Part shown: in pieces, positions 45,462 to 54,496 of the stretch
How positions within the stretch are numbered: the first letter of the stretch is position 1
Layout of the letters: each line of letters begins with the position of its first letter
Assembly: GCF_002282855.1 (NCBI RefSeq)
Contig: NZ_NRIR01000006.1
Location: 186,001-250,000, forward strand
Origin: Paraferrimonas sedimenticola
GTDB lineage: Bacteria; Pseudomonadota; Gammaproteobacteria; Enterobacterales; Shewanellaceae
Direction: 5' to 3'
DNA: 64,000 nt
The notes under the pieces: model-generated
Told to the model about the DNA's origin: nothing
Seen by the model: only the letters and a program-made list of their open reading frames with translations
Databases searched by the model: none
Position numbers and translations under genes: made by a program

Positions 45462-45478
45462 CTGGCACAGGGTCTGCA
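45462..45478 (+). promoter_or_regulatory. Sigma-54 (-24/-12) promoter of the RND operon
   Basis: CTGGCACAGGGTCTGCA has the invariant GG and GC dinucleotides exactly 10 bases apart and matches YTGGCAC-N5-TTGCA in all but one position. It lies 90 bases before the adaptor gene start and points toward it. Transcription would start near 45490. Confidence 0.78.
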
Positions 45479-45568
45479 ATGTAATGGCCAACCCGGAGCA
45501 AGTCGTTGCGCTCCCCCATAATTACCAATACCCAGCTTGTAGCAAACAAGCCGCTTAAGGAAAACGCC

Positions 45569-46642
45569 ATGAAATCATTAGCGACGCTTTCTTCACTCGC
45601 CTTAGCCTGTGCCTTATTGGTTGGCTGCAACGCAGAGCAGCAGACCGCAGAAGAGAAGAAGGAAGACGAATTTCTTATCCCAGTAGAAATTAGCGAGGTC
45701 AGCCTTGGCGATATTTCCTCTTACTACAGCACCACAGCCACTTTAGAAGCCCCGCAAGAATCCATGGTGGTTAGTCGTTTGGCCGGTATTGTTGAGAGTC
45801 TGCACGTAGAAGAAGGTGACCGAGTTCAAGCGGGCCAATTGCTGGCCACGGTCGATGCCAAACGCCAGAAGTTCGACCTAGACCGCGCCCAGGCAGAAGT
45901 GGAAATCATCGAGCAGGAGCTCAACCGCCTGCGCAAAATTAAAAACCAACAGTTTTTGAGCCGAGATAGCATGGCCAAGCTTGAGTACAACCTGCAAGCC
46001 GCTATCGCCAATCGCGACTTGGCCGCTTTGAAGGTAGAAGAGTCGCAAATTCGCTCGCCAATCGATGGCGTGGTGGCCAAGCGTATGGTGAAACTGGGCA
46101 ACATGGCGACCGAGTATCAGCAATTATTCCACGTGGTTAATGAGTCTGAGTTGCACGGCATTGTTTACTTACCCGAGCAACAGCTCAATTACTTACGCTT
46201 GGGTCAGCACGCCAAAATCGAGCCCACCGCCAGTAAAGATAAAAGCTTTGATTCTACCGTGTTGCGCATAAGTCCTGTAGTAGATGCCAACAGTGGTACC
46301 TTTAAAGTCACCCTAGCAGTACCGAATCAGTCGCACGAACTAAAAGCCGGTATGTTCGCTCGAGTACAGCTGAAATATGACACCCATGAGCAAGTCATCA
46401 CAGTGCCCGTGAACTCACTGGTTAACCAAGACAATGGTAAAGCCATCTTTGTATTGGGAGAGGACGGTAAGCAAGTAGAGCGACGTCAGGTGCAAACCGG
46501 TTATCGCGAAAACAACCGCATTGAGATTGTCGACGGCTTAAGTCTGGACGACCAAATTATTGTGCGTGGCCAGCACAACCTCAAAGACGCTGCCAAAGTT
46601 GAAGTTATTGCTCCGCTAGACATAGCTACCGCACAAAAATAA
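45569..46642 (+). CDS. RND efflux periplasmic adaptor lipoprotein
   Basis: The ATG at 45569 (AAGGAAAA 8 bases upstream) gives 357 residues; the longer open frame has no ribosome site. The signal ends LLVGC (Cys20), so the protein is a lipoprotein of the inner-membrane-attached adaptor class. Barrel-sandwich halves flank a helical hairpin with ALKVEESQIRSPIDGVVAKR, followed by beta-barrel and membrane-proximal domains. It bridges RND pumps to an outer-membrane channel. First of three genes, 12 bases before the first permease. Confidence 0.93.
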   Translation: MKSLATLSSLALACALLVGCNAEQQTAEEKKEDEFLIPVEISEVSLGDISSYYSTTATLEAPQESMVVSRLAGIVESLHVEEGDRVQAGQLLATVDAKRQKFDLDRAQAEVEIIEQELNRLRKIKNQQFLSRDSMAKLEYNLQAAIANRDLAALKVEESQIRSPIDGVVAKRMVKLGNMATEYQQLFHVVNESELHGIVYLPEQQLNYLRLGQHAKIEPTASKDKSFDSTVLRISPVVDANSGTFKVTLAVPNQSHELKAGMFARVQLKYDTHEQVITVPVNSLVNQDNGKAIFVLGEDGKQVERRQVQTGYRENNRIEIVDGLSLDDQIIVRGQHNLKDAAKVEVIAPLDIATAQK

Positions 46643-46654
46643 CAGGGTGACATC

Positions 46655-49600
46655 ATGAGCTTAATTAAAACCTCGGTGAACCGTCCGGTCACCGTATGGA
46701 TGTTTATGGTCGCCATTATCCTGTTCGGCATGGTGGGTTTCTCCCGCCTAGCGGTCAAGCTACTACCGGATTTGAGCTACCCAACCATCACCATTCGCAG
46801 CCAATACCCAGGCGCGGCGCCGGTTGAAGTCGAACAACTCGTCGCTAAGCCCATCGAAGAATCCGTGGGTGTGGTTAAAGGCCTACGCAAAATCTCCTCG
46901 GTCTCTCGCGCCGGTATGTCCGATGTCATCTTGGAGTTCGAATGGGGCACCAATATGGACATGGCGATATTGGATACTCGCGAGAAACTGGACACGGTGC
47001 AGTTACCGCTGGACATCAAAAAGCCACTGATTTTGCGCTTTAACCCAAACCTCGACCCGATTGTGCGCTTTGCTCTGACGCCAGATGAAGGCTCGAGCTT
47101 AAACCTCAAAACTCTGCGCACCCTTGCCGACGAAGAGCTAAAACGTCAGTTCGAAGCCGTGGGTGGTGTGGCCACCGTTCGCCTCTCAGGTGGTTTGGAG
47201 CGCGAAATTCAAATTGTGCTCAATCAGCAGCAGTTGTCTCAGCTCAATCTCAGCGCCGAAGCCATTCAAAACCGTATCGCTCGAGAGAACATGAACGTCT
47301 CCGCGGGTAAGGTGATTCAGGGTGACAAGGAGCTGTTGGTACGAACCCTCAATCAGTTCGACGATCTTGAGCAATTGCGCCAAGTGGTGGTGTATCAAGA
47401 CAACACTAAGCTGGTTCGCCTTGGGGATATTGCCCAAGTGTTGGATGAACACAAAGAACGCTCGGACATGGTGCGTTTGAACGGTAAAGAAGCGGTTGAG
47501 CTATCTATCTATAAGGAAGGCGATGCCAACACGGTAGCGGTCGCTCAACGCCTGCGCGATAAAATGAGCCAGATAAACCAAGGTAAATTGCCAGTAAAAG
47601 TCGGCATGATCTACGACCAATCCGAGTTCATTGAAAGTGCCGTGGGTCAGGTCACTAGTGCTGCTCTGATGGGCAGTGTGTTGGCCATGCTCATCATCTA
47701 TTTGTTCCTAAGAGATGTACGCGCCACCTTAATCATCTCTCTGTCGATACCCTTCTCGGTGATCGCCACCTTCAACATGATGTATTTCGCCAACATCAGC
47801 CTGAATATCATGTCCTTGGGTGGCATAGCGTTAGCCGTGGGTCTGCTCGTGGATAACGCCATTGTGGTGCTGGAGAACATTGACCGCTACAAGCAACAAG
47901 GTCTGTCTCGCTTGGCGGCGGCGGTTAAAGGCACCTCAGAAGTGAGCGGCGCGATTGTGGCCTCTACCCTCACCTCTCTGGCGGTATTTGTCCCGCTGAT
48001 TTTTGTCGAAGGCGTGGCTGGTGCCTTGTTCTCCGACCAAGCGCTCACCGTTGCCTTTGCGCTGATTGCCTCTTTGCTAGTAGCGTTAACCGCGATTCCT
48101 ATGCTGGCCTCGCGTTCGGGTTTCCAATCCCTGCCTGAGCCTCCGGAGAAGCCGGAAAAGGCTAAGCCAACCACTCGCTTGGGACGCATCAAGCAAACCA
48201 GTGCCACGGTATTTAGCTTTCCATTTTGGCTAGTGTTTAACTGGATCCCAGCGCAAATCCTGACCCTGGTGCTTTTGCTGTCTCGCTTTTTCGCCTGGCT
48301 AACCGGTTTGATCATGCGTCCGATCGCCGCTGCTTTTCAGTGGCTTTATGGGCTGCTTGAGTCGCTGTACAAACCCATGATTGGCGCGGCGTTGCGCTTT
48401 CATTGGGCGACGCTAGCCATTGCGCTAATTTTCACTCTGAGCATTGGCTCTCTGCTACCTAAGTTGGGTGTTGAGTTAATTCCACGCATGAATCAGGGTG
48501 AATTTTACGTAGAAATTCAGCTACCGCCTGGTACGGATGTGAGCCAGACCGATAACGTGCTACGTCAGCTAGCCAGCAGTATTCAAGGCGAAGCCAGTGT
48601 TAAAACCATCTACAGTCAGGCGGGTTCAGGTGGCCTGCTAACCTCAGATTCCAATCGCGCTGGTGAGCATTGGGGCCGCTTACACGTGGTACTGAATGAC
48701 GCCGAGCAGTATGCGGCGGTGGCTCAAAAAGTACGCATGGCTGCCACTCGAGTGCCGGAACTTGAGTCCAAGGTAAAACAGCCCGAACTGTTTACCTTCA
48801 AGACCCCATTGGAAATCGAGTTAAACGGCTACAACCTAGAGCAATTAAAAGCCGCCTCGTTGAAGTTGGTGGACGCCCTAGCCGCACGCCCTCGCTACGC
48901 AGACGTGCAATCAAGCTTACGCGATGGCCAGCCCGAATTGACCGTGCGCTTTGACCACGCTCGTCTCGCCGCTTTGGGTATGGATGCACCAACGGTCGCC
49001 GCGGCAATCGCCAATCGCGTCGGTGGTCAGGTGGCCAGCCAATACACGGTGCGCGATCGCAAGATTGATATCCTGGTGCGCAGCCAACTCAGCGAGCGCG
49101 ACTCGGTGGAAGACGTGGAACAGTTGCTGATTAATCCAGACGCCGCCTATCCGGTGCCACTGAGCGCCGTCGCCGATTTGGAGTTGGCCAAAGGCCCGTC
49201 GGCAATCAATCGTGTCGCACAACAGCGCGTCGCGATTGTCAGCGCTAACCTGAACTTCGGCGACCTATCGCAAGCGGTTGAAGAAGCTCAATGGGTACTA
49301 GAGCAAGTCGACCTGCCTAACAGCATTCAAGCGCAAGTGGCCGGCCAGAACGAAGAGATGGAAAGCTCGTTCCGCTCGCTGCAGATTGCCCTGCTGTTAG
49401 CGGTATTCTTGGTCTACGTAGTGATGGCTAGCCAGTTTGAATCCTTGTTGCACCCACTACTGATTTTGGTTGCAATTCCGATGGCGGCCGCAGGCAGTAT
49501 CTTGGGGCTATTTATTACGGGCACCCACCTGTCCGTGGTGGTGTTTATCGGACTTATCATGCTCGCCGGTATTGTGGTGAACAACGCGATTGTTCTGGTG

Positions 49601-49876
49601 GACCGAATCAATCAGCTGCGCGCTAGCGGCAAACAGCGGTTGGAGGCGATTCGCGAAGCCGCCGAAAGCCGCCTACGCCCAATTATGATGACCACTTTGA
49701 CCACCACCTTGGGCTTGATGCCGATGGCGCTGGGTCTCGGCGATGGCGGTGAAGTACGCGCGCCGATGGCCATTACAGTTATCTTTGGATTGGTGTTTGC
49801 CACTTTGCTGACCTTGGTGGTGATCCCCGCCTTGTACGCCAGCTTTGACCGCAAACGCTTTGCCAAAGCCGGATAG
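46655..49876 (+). CDS. RND efflux permease, HAE-1 type (first)
   Basis: This 1073-residue pump protein has 12 expected membrane helices and two large periplasmic loops. Helix 4 carries VGLLVDNAIVVLENI with Asp400 and Asn401 in place of the AcrB Asp407/Asp408 pair. A 70-residue extra cytoplasmic/membrane-associated stretch (about 490-560, Pro/Glu/Lys-rich then hydrophobic) lies between helices 6 and 7. It resembles multidrug rather than heavy-metal (CzcA) pumps. It shares the operon with a second permease 9 bases downstream. Confidence 0.92.
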   Translation: MSLIKTSVNRPVTVWMFMVAIILFGMVGFSRLAVKLLPDLSYPTITIRSQYPGAAPVEVEQLVAKPIEESVGVVKGLRKISSVSRAGMSDVILEFEWGTNMDMAILDTREKLDTVQLPLDIKKPLILRFNPNLDPIVRFALTPDEGSSLNLKTLRTLADEELKRQFEAVGGVATVRLSGGLEREIQIVLNQQQLSQLNLSAEAIQNRIARENMNVSAGKVIQGDKELLVRTLNQFDDLEQLRQVVVYQDNTKLVRLGDIAQVLDEHKERSDMVRLNGKEAVELSIYKEGDANTVAVAQRLRDKMSQINQGKLPVKVGMIYDQSEFIESAVGQVTSAALMGSVLAMLIIYLFLRDVRATLIISLSIPFSVIATFNMMYFANISLNIMSLGGIALAVGLLVDNAIVVLENIDRYKQQGLSRLAAAVKGTSEVSGAIVASTLTSLAVFVPLIFVEGVAGALFSDQALTVAFALIASLLVALTAIPMLASRSGFQSLPEPPEKPEKAKPTTRLGRIKQTSATVFSFPFWLVFNWIPAQILTLVLLLSRFFAWLTGLIMRPIAAAFQWLYGLLESLYKPMIGAALRFHWATLAIALIFTLSIGSLLPKLGVELIPRMNQGEFYVEIQLPPGTDVSQTDNVLRQLASSIQGEASVKTIYSQAGSGGLLTSDSNRAGEHWGRLHVVLNDAEQYAAVAQKVRMAATRVPELESKVKQPELFTFKTPLEIELNGYNLEQLKAASLKLVDALAARPRYADVQSSLRDGQPELTVRFDHARLAALGMDAPTVAAAIANRVGGQVASQYTVRDRKIDILVRSQLSERDSVEDVEQLLINPDAAYPVPLSAVADLELAKGPSAINRVAQQRVAIVSANLNFGDLSQAVEEAQWVLEQVDLPNSIQAQVAGQNEEMESSFRSLQIALLLAVFLVYVVMASQFESLLHPLLILVAIPMAAAGSILGLFITGTHLSVVVFIGLIMLAGIVVNNAIVLVDRINQLRASGKQRLEAIREAAESRLRPIMMTTLTTTLGLMPMALGLGDGGEVRAPMAITVIFGLVFATLLTLVVIPALYASFDRKRFAKAG

Positions 49877-49885
49877 GAGGCCGAC

Positions 49886-52800
49886 ATGAGTCAAACCAAA
49901 TTGGACATGACCTCGCTGGCACTAAAACGCCCAGTGACTACCATGATGGCCTTCCTATCACTGCTGTTGTTAGGACTAGTATCGGCCAAATTACTGCCGC
50001 TGGAGATGTTTCCGGGCATTGAGATCCCTAAGGTTTTCGTGCAGGCACCCTATCAAGGCTCAACCCCTGCTGAGACCGAGCGCCAGGTCACCAAGATACT
50101 GGAGGAAGCGCTGGCCCAAATGAGCGGTGTTCAAGAGATGCGCTCATGGTCGAACGAAGACGGTGCCTTTATCGATTTAAACCTTAAATGGGGCGAGTCG
50201 ATTGCCAACAAAAGCCTGGAGGCTCGCGAAAAAATCGACGAAGTGCGTCATTTGTTACCCAGAGATCTGGAACGAGTATTCGTGCGTCAGTTCTCTACCG
50301 AAGACATGTCAATTCTAACCCTGCGGATCTCTTCAGAGCGCGAGCTGTCCAACGCTTACGATTTGTTGGACAAACAACTAAAGCGTCCCCTTGAGCGGGT
50401 TCAGGGGGTCTCCAAGGTTGAGCTCTACGGGGTTAACAAGAAGCAAGTTGAGATTCGAGTAAACGCCGATCGCCTGTCTGCTTCTGGCCTGTCTTTAACC
50501 CAGCTCCAGCAACAACTGGCTCGTGAGAACTTTGTTCTAGCCGGCGGCCTAATTCGTCGCCCAGGACAGGTGCTAAACCTAAACCCGCAAGGGGAGTTTC
50601 GCAGCATTGAGGAGATTCAAGCCTACGTGATTGCGCCGGGGCTAACCTTGGGTGATATCGCCGATATCGGTTTTCAACTGCCCGAAAACCGCGAACGTCG
50701 CCACTTGGATGGCAACTACGCGGTTGGACTGAACATCTTTAAAGAGTCTGGCGCCAATCTCGTCGAAGTGGCTGACCGAGTCCTAAAAGTGGTGGACGAG
50801 GTAAAAGCGAATCCTCAGTTTAACGGCATCAAAATGTACGTGATGGAAGATCAGGCGAAAAGCGTGAAAGCTTCGATTCGGGACCTAACTTTAGCGGGGT
50901 TACTCGGTGCCTTCTTGTCTTTCTTCGTACTTTATTTATTCTTGCGCAACTTCCGCATGACGCTAGTTGTGGTCACCTGTGTACCTGTGTCGATAGCGAT
51001 TACGCTAGGCGCTATGTACCTATTGGGCTACACCCTAAACATTTTGTCGATGATGGGATTGTTGCTCGCCATTGGTATGCTGATCGATAACGCTGTGGTT
51101 ATCACCGAGAGTATTCTTCAGGAACAACAAAAAGGCGAAAGCGATGCGATTCAAAAGGGCGTGAACAATGTCAGTTTGGCGGTTCTTGCCGGTACCCTAA
51201 CTACAGCGATTGTGTTTCTGCCCAACATCTTTGGTACCAAGAACGAACTGACCGTGTTCTTAGAGCACGTAGCGATTTCCATTTGTATTTCGCTAGGCGC
51301 TTCGTTACTGGTGGCTCGCACCTTGCTGCCGCTGATGCTGAAGAAGTTCCACATTACTTCCAAACCCAAAACCCAAGACGGTCGTTTGTACCGAGGTTAT
51401 CGCCGTTCGTTGAACTGGTGTTTGACCCATCCTCGTTGGTCGACTGTCATCGCTGTAGTGATCCTAGCCTCAACTGCCCTGCCGCTGTCTATGGTTCAGC
51501 AAGACCAGTCGGACAACAATGAGAAGGTGCGTTTGTTCATCAACTACAACGTGGAAGGTCGCCACTCGATGGCGGTGACCGAAGCCTTAGTCAACGAAAT
51601 GGAAGCTTACTTGTTTGCCAACAAACAAGAGTTTGGCTTTGAGTCTGTGTACAGTTTCTACGCCCCTTGGCGCGCCGAGTCGACCCTTATCTACCCAGAA
51701 AGCCACGACTTGGACATGGATGTGATTAAAAAGAAAATCCGTGAAGGTTTTCCTAAGTTCGCCATTGCCAACCCTCAGTTTGGCTGGCGTGGCAATGAAA
51801 ATTCAGGCATTCGAGTCACTCTCACCGGCCGCTCCACCACCCGTTTGATGGAAATGGCCGAGCAAATCGTACCTATGATTGAAAGCTTAGAGGGCTTTAC
51901 TGACGTCCGCTCTGAAGCCAACGGCGAGCAAAACGAACTGGTGATCCGCTTTAAGCGCGACCACATCAACCGACTGGGCCTAAATAGCGAAGACATAGCT
52001 CGTACGGTACAAACCGCGCTGCGGGGCACGCCGCTTCGCAGTTACCGCCATGACGCCAGTGGCGAACTGCGCTTCGAGCTTAGCTATCAGCATCAATGGC
52101 GCAACAGTCTTGAGCTGCTTAAGACCCTGCCGGTAGCGCGAGTGGATGGGCGCATACTGCCACTGGATTCGGTGGCCGAACTGGTTGAGCGCCCTCGCCT
52201 AGAGAATGTGCGTCACATCGACCGTCAAACCGCGCTTACCATTGGTGCCAACCTTGAAGATGGCGTCACCATTGAAGCGGCTGGCAAGACCCTGCGTCAG
52301 CTAATGGACAATTTGGAATACGACGACGGCTACGGCTACAAGATGGGCGGTGGCTTCCAGCGCCAGGACGAAGAGCAGCAAGTGATGATCATTAATATGA
52401 TCCTGGCGATTGCCATGATTTACATCGTGATGGCCGCTCTGTTTGAGTCCTTATTATTACCCACCGCCATCATTACCTCGATTCTGTTCTCAATTACTGG
52501 TGTGTTCTGGGCCTTGTTGTTTACCGGCACATCCATGTCGGTAATGGCCATGATTGGGATTCTGGTTTTACTCGGGATTGTGGTGAACAACGGCATTGTA
52601 TTGGTGGATCAAATCAATCAAATGTCCCCCACCCAAGAAGAACTGTCCGATGTAGTAACCAAAGTCTGTTTGACTCGAATTCGCCCAGTGCTGATGACAG
52701 TCGCGACCACTGTACTTGGACTGCTACCTCTGGCCATGGGCGATACGCAAATTGGCGGAGGTGGCCCTCCTTATGGCCCTATGGCGATTGCCATTATCGG

Positions 52801-52945
52801 TGGTTTGCTGTTCTCAACCGTGACTAGCTTGTACCTAGTTCCCCTTTGCTATCAGGGACTGATTCGAGTTCGCTTCCGCTCAGCGGTGCAATTGGGCCGC
52901 AGCCACAAAATCAGTCAGCGCTGGTTGCCCTGGATTCCCAACTAA
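49886..52945 (+). CDS. RND efflux permease, HAE-1 type (second)
   Basis: This 1019-residue RND transporter is clearly divergent from its neighbour, so this is not a recent duplication. Helix 4 has IGMLIDNAVVITESI (Asp401, Asn402). The ending contains VLLGIVVNNGIVLVDQINQ and TTVLGLLPLAMG. A ribosome site (GGAGG) overlaps the end of the first permease gene region. Two permeases with one adaptor recall MdtABC-type pumps, where the permeases form mixed trimers; this is inference. No outer-membrane channel gene follows. Confidence 0.92.
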   Translation: MSQTKLDMTSLALKRPVTTMMAFLSLLLLGLVSAKLLPLEMFPGIEIPKVFVQAPYQGSTPAETERQVTKILEEALAQMSGVQEMRSWSNEDGAFIDLNLKWGESIANKSLEAREKIDEVRHLLPRDLERVFVRQFSTEDMSILTLRISSERELSNAYDLLDKQLKRPLERVQGVSKVELYGVNKKQVEIRVNADRLSASGLSLTQLQQQLARENFVLAGGLIRRPGQVLNLNPQGEFRSIEEIQAYVIAPGLTLGDIADIGFQLPENRERRHLDGNYAVGLNIFKESGANLVEVADRVLKVVDEVKANPQFNGIKMYVMEDQAKSVKASIRDLTLAGLLGAFLSFFVLYLFLRNFRMTLVVVTCVPVSIAITLGAMYLLGYTLNILSMMGLLLAIGMLIDNAVVITESILQEQQKGESDAIQKGVNNVSLAVLAGTLTTAIVFLPNIFGTKNELTVFLEHVAISICISLGASLLVARTLLPLMLKKFHITSKPKTQDGRLYRGYRRSLNWCLTHPRWSTVIAVVILASTALPLSMVQQDQSDNNEKVRLFINYNVEGRHSMAVTEALVNEMEAYLFANKQEFGFESVYSFYAPWRAESTLIYPESHDLDMDVIKKKIREGFPKFAIANPQFGWRGNENSGIRVTLTGRSTTRLMEMAEQIVPMIESLEGFTDVRSEANGEQNELVIRFKRDHINRLGLNSEDIARTVQTALRGTPLRSYRHDASGELRFELSYQHQWRNSLELLKTLPVARVDGRILPLDSVAELVERPRLENVRHIDRQTALTIGANLEDGVTIEAAGKTLRQLMDNLEYDDGYGYKMGGGFQRQDEEQQVMIINMILAIAMIYIVMAALFESLLLPTAIITSILFSITGVFWALLFTGTSMSVMAMIGILVLLGIVVNNGIVLVDQINQMSPTQEELSDVVTKVCLTRIRPVLMTVATTVLGLLPLAMGDTQIGGGGPPYGPMAIAIIGGLLFSTVTSLYLVPLCYQGLIRVRFRSAVQLGRSHKISQRWLPWIPN

Positions 52946-52955
52946 TTCCAACCTT

Positions 52956-52981
52956 GCCGGTCGAATCGACCGGCTTTTTTT
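52956..52981 (+). terminator. Terminator of the RND operon
   Basis: GCCGGTC-GAATC-GACCGGC followed by seven T, 10 bases after the second permease stop. Confidence 0.92.
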
Positions 52982-53060
52982 ATCTCAGTTTCATCCAAAA
53001 CCTTGGCGTATGCGTAATAGCTGTTAACATAAAATCAACAAGTTAACTAAGGATGATTCG

Positions 53061-53915
53061 ATGAAACCCCTTCAATACATTCGCGCGGCTCTGATTTTAG
53101 GGCTAGCAGTGGCACTTCCTGTACAGGCAGACCGCTTCGCTAACGTTCAAATAGAGACTCAGTCTTTGGGCAATGGCATCTACATGCTTACGGGTTCTGG
53201 TGGCAACATTGGCGTTAGTGCCGGCGAGGATGGTTTGTTGATCATTGACGACCAATACGCACCCCTAAGTGAAAAAATTAGCAAAGCTCTAGAGCAAATT
53301 CAGGCTGGCGCACCGCGATTTGTGATTAACACTCACCATCACGGTGACCACACTGGCGGTAATGCTCATTTTGGCAAAACGGGCACTATCATGGCTCACC
53401 ACAATGTGCGCCGTCATTTACACGCCGACAATCAGCCGAAAAAAGCCTTACCGGTTTTGACCTATGACGAAGGGATCGTGCTTCACTTTAATCAAGACAC
53501 TATCAAAATTGAGCACATGGGCATTGGCCACACCGACGGCGACAGTCTAGTGTTCTGGGAAAAAGCCAATGTGGTACACATGGGTGACCAGTACTTTCAG
53601 GGTCGTTTTCCTTTTGTGGATTTAGGCAATGGCGGTAACGTCAGTGGCTATCTGGCCACGGTTGAAAAAGTGATTGCACGAATCGACGATAAGACTCAGG
53701 TGATCCCAGGGCACGGTCCGCTATCAAACCGAACCGAGTTGATGGAATTTGCCACCATGATAAAAGAAACTCAGGCCTACGTGGCGGCCGCAAAGGCCAA
53801 CGGCGTTAGTGAAGATGATGCGGTAAAACAAGGAGTGCAGGCCAAGTACAAAGACTGGGCTTGGGGCTTTATTACTGAAGAGAAGTGGGTTCGAACCCTG
53901 TATCAGTCGAACTAG
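53061..53915 (+). CDS. Periplasmic metallo-beta-lactamase-fold hydrolase
   Basis: This 284-residue protein has a signal peptide (cleavage after PVQA, about residue 23) and the zinc-binding HxHxDH motif in NTHHHGDHTGG (His92, His94, Asp96, His97). Further ligands lie in GIGHTDGDSLVFW and IPGHGPLSN. The fold is shared by lactamases, glyoxalases and quinoprotein-relay hydrolases; the substrate cannot be given. AAGGATG precedes the ATG. Its TAG stop interlocks with the stop of the convergent membrane protein. Confidence 0.88.
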   Translation: MKPLQYIRAALILGLAVALPVQADRFANVQIETQSLGNGIYMLTGSGGNIGVSAGEDGLLIIDDQYAPLSEKISKALEQIQAGAPRFVINTHHHGDHTGGNAHFGKTGTIMAHHNVRRHLHADNQPKKALPVLTYDEGIVLHFNQDTIKIEHMGIGHTDGDSLVFWEKANVVHMGDQYFQGRFPFVDLGNGGNVSGYLATVEKVIARIDDKTQVIPGHGPLSNRTELMEFATMIKETQAYVAAAKANGVSEDDAVKQGVQAKYKDWAWGFITEEKWVRTLYQSN

Positions 53916-54172
53916 TCGGCGCTGCGTTTAACGCCTAAATACACTAAGACCACTGGGCCAATGAATGGAATGCATTGGCCTACCGCCCATGCGATAGGTG
54001 CGCGCTGTCCTGCATCTTTGGCACGCGCATAGCTGAGCAGCAAGAAACTGAACTGGGCAAAACCCAAAGTTACAAAAGTACTTGGCAATAGCTGACCGCC
54101 GTCCATCACGCCGGCGAACATGGCGACTAATGCGATTGCTGCTGTGTAAAACCAATACTTTTGTCTGCTCAT
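53912..54172 (-). CDS. Small hydrophobic membrane protein (86 aa)
   Basis: The 86-residue product has three likely membrane helices (about 8-24, 30-47 and 60-82) with short charged loops (YARAKDAGQRAP). I do not recognise a family. It is convergent with the hydrolase gene, sharing the palindromic CTAG as both stops. It stands between that gene and ycaR. Confidence 0.65.
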   Translation of the reverse strand: MSRQKYWFYTAAIALVAMFAGVMDGGQLLPSTFVTLGFAQFSFLLLSYARAKDAGQRAPIAWAVGQCIPFIGPVVLVYLGVKRSAD

Positions 54173-54260
54173 TGCGCTTCTCTACTACTTGGCTTGCTAT
54201 CTTATACGCAGCAAGCTGAACCTCAGATGACTCAATTGTGCATTTTTTAAACAAGACCGG

Positions 54261-54291
54261 CTGTGACGCCAAAGGGTTTCGGCGTGCACAG
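54261..54291 (-). terminator. Possible terminator downstream of ycaR
   Basis: CTGTGACGCC pairs with GGCGTGCACAG with one bulged base. On the minus strand it is followed by CGGTCTTGTTT, a poor T-tract. It lies 20 bases beyond the ycaR stop and could end the comEC-msbA-lpxK-ycaR transcript. Confidence 0.5.
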
Positions 54292-54310
54292 TCGTTTTCG
54301 ATATGTGTGA

Positions 54311-54496
54311 TCAGTCGTCCGCTTTGGGAGATAGCGGCTGCGCACGGTTTTCCAGCAATACTGGAATACCATCGTCAATGGGATAGGCTACCTGGTCGAA
54401 TCGGCACACCAAGCGTTGCTCGTCGGCATCGTACTCAAGCTTTCCTTTGCACATTGGGCAAGCGACGATATCCAGAAGTTTTTTATCAAAAGCCAT
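54311..54496 (-). CDS. ycaR: Trm112-family protein YcaR
   Basis: This 61-residue protein has the zinc-ribbon-like CPMCKGKL and [18 protein letters not shown] of the Trm112/UPF0434 family. It lies after lpxK with an 11-base overlap, as in many gammaproteobacteria. The molecular role in bacteria is not settled. The usual next gene kdsB is not here. Confidence 0.93.
   Translation of the reverse strand: MAFDKKLLDIVACPMCKGKLEYDADEQRLVCRFDQVAYPIDDGIPVLLENRAQPLSPKADD

Larger units (their letters stand above)
45203..45568. other. Intergenic region gltA-RND operon
   Basis: The 366 bases contain the gltA terminator (45221-45250), an AT-rich stretch with repeated TTTAAAC-like motifs (about 45286-45322) that could be activator sites, and the sigma-54 promoter at 45462-45478. 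No gene is seen. Confidence 0.6.

Noticed and set aside
46655-52945. RND permeases as heavy-metal (CusA/CzcA) pumps tied to the bufferin locus
   Set aside because: Helix-4 motifs are of the multidrug (HAE-1) kind, and the operon is 14 kb from the buf genes with its own promoter.
53061-53915. Possible beta-lactamase gene
   Set aside because: The HxHxDH fold motif is shared by many hydrolases; nothing specific to lactamases is seen, so resistance is not claimed.
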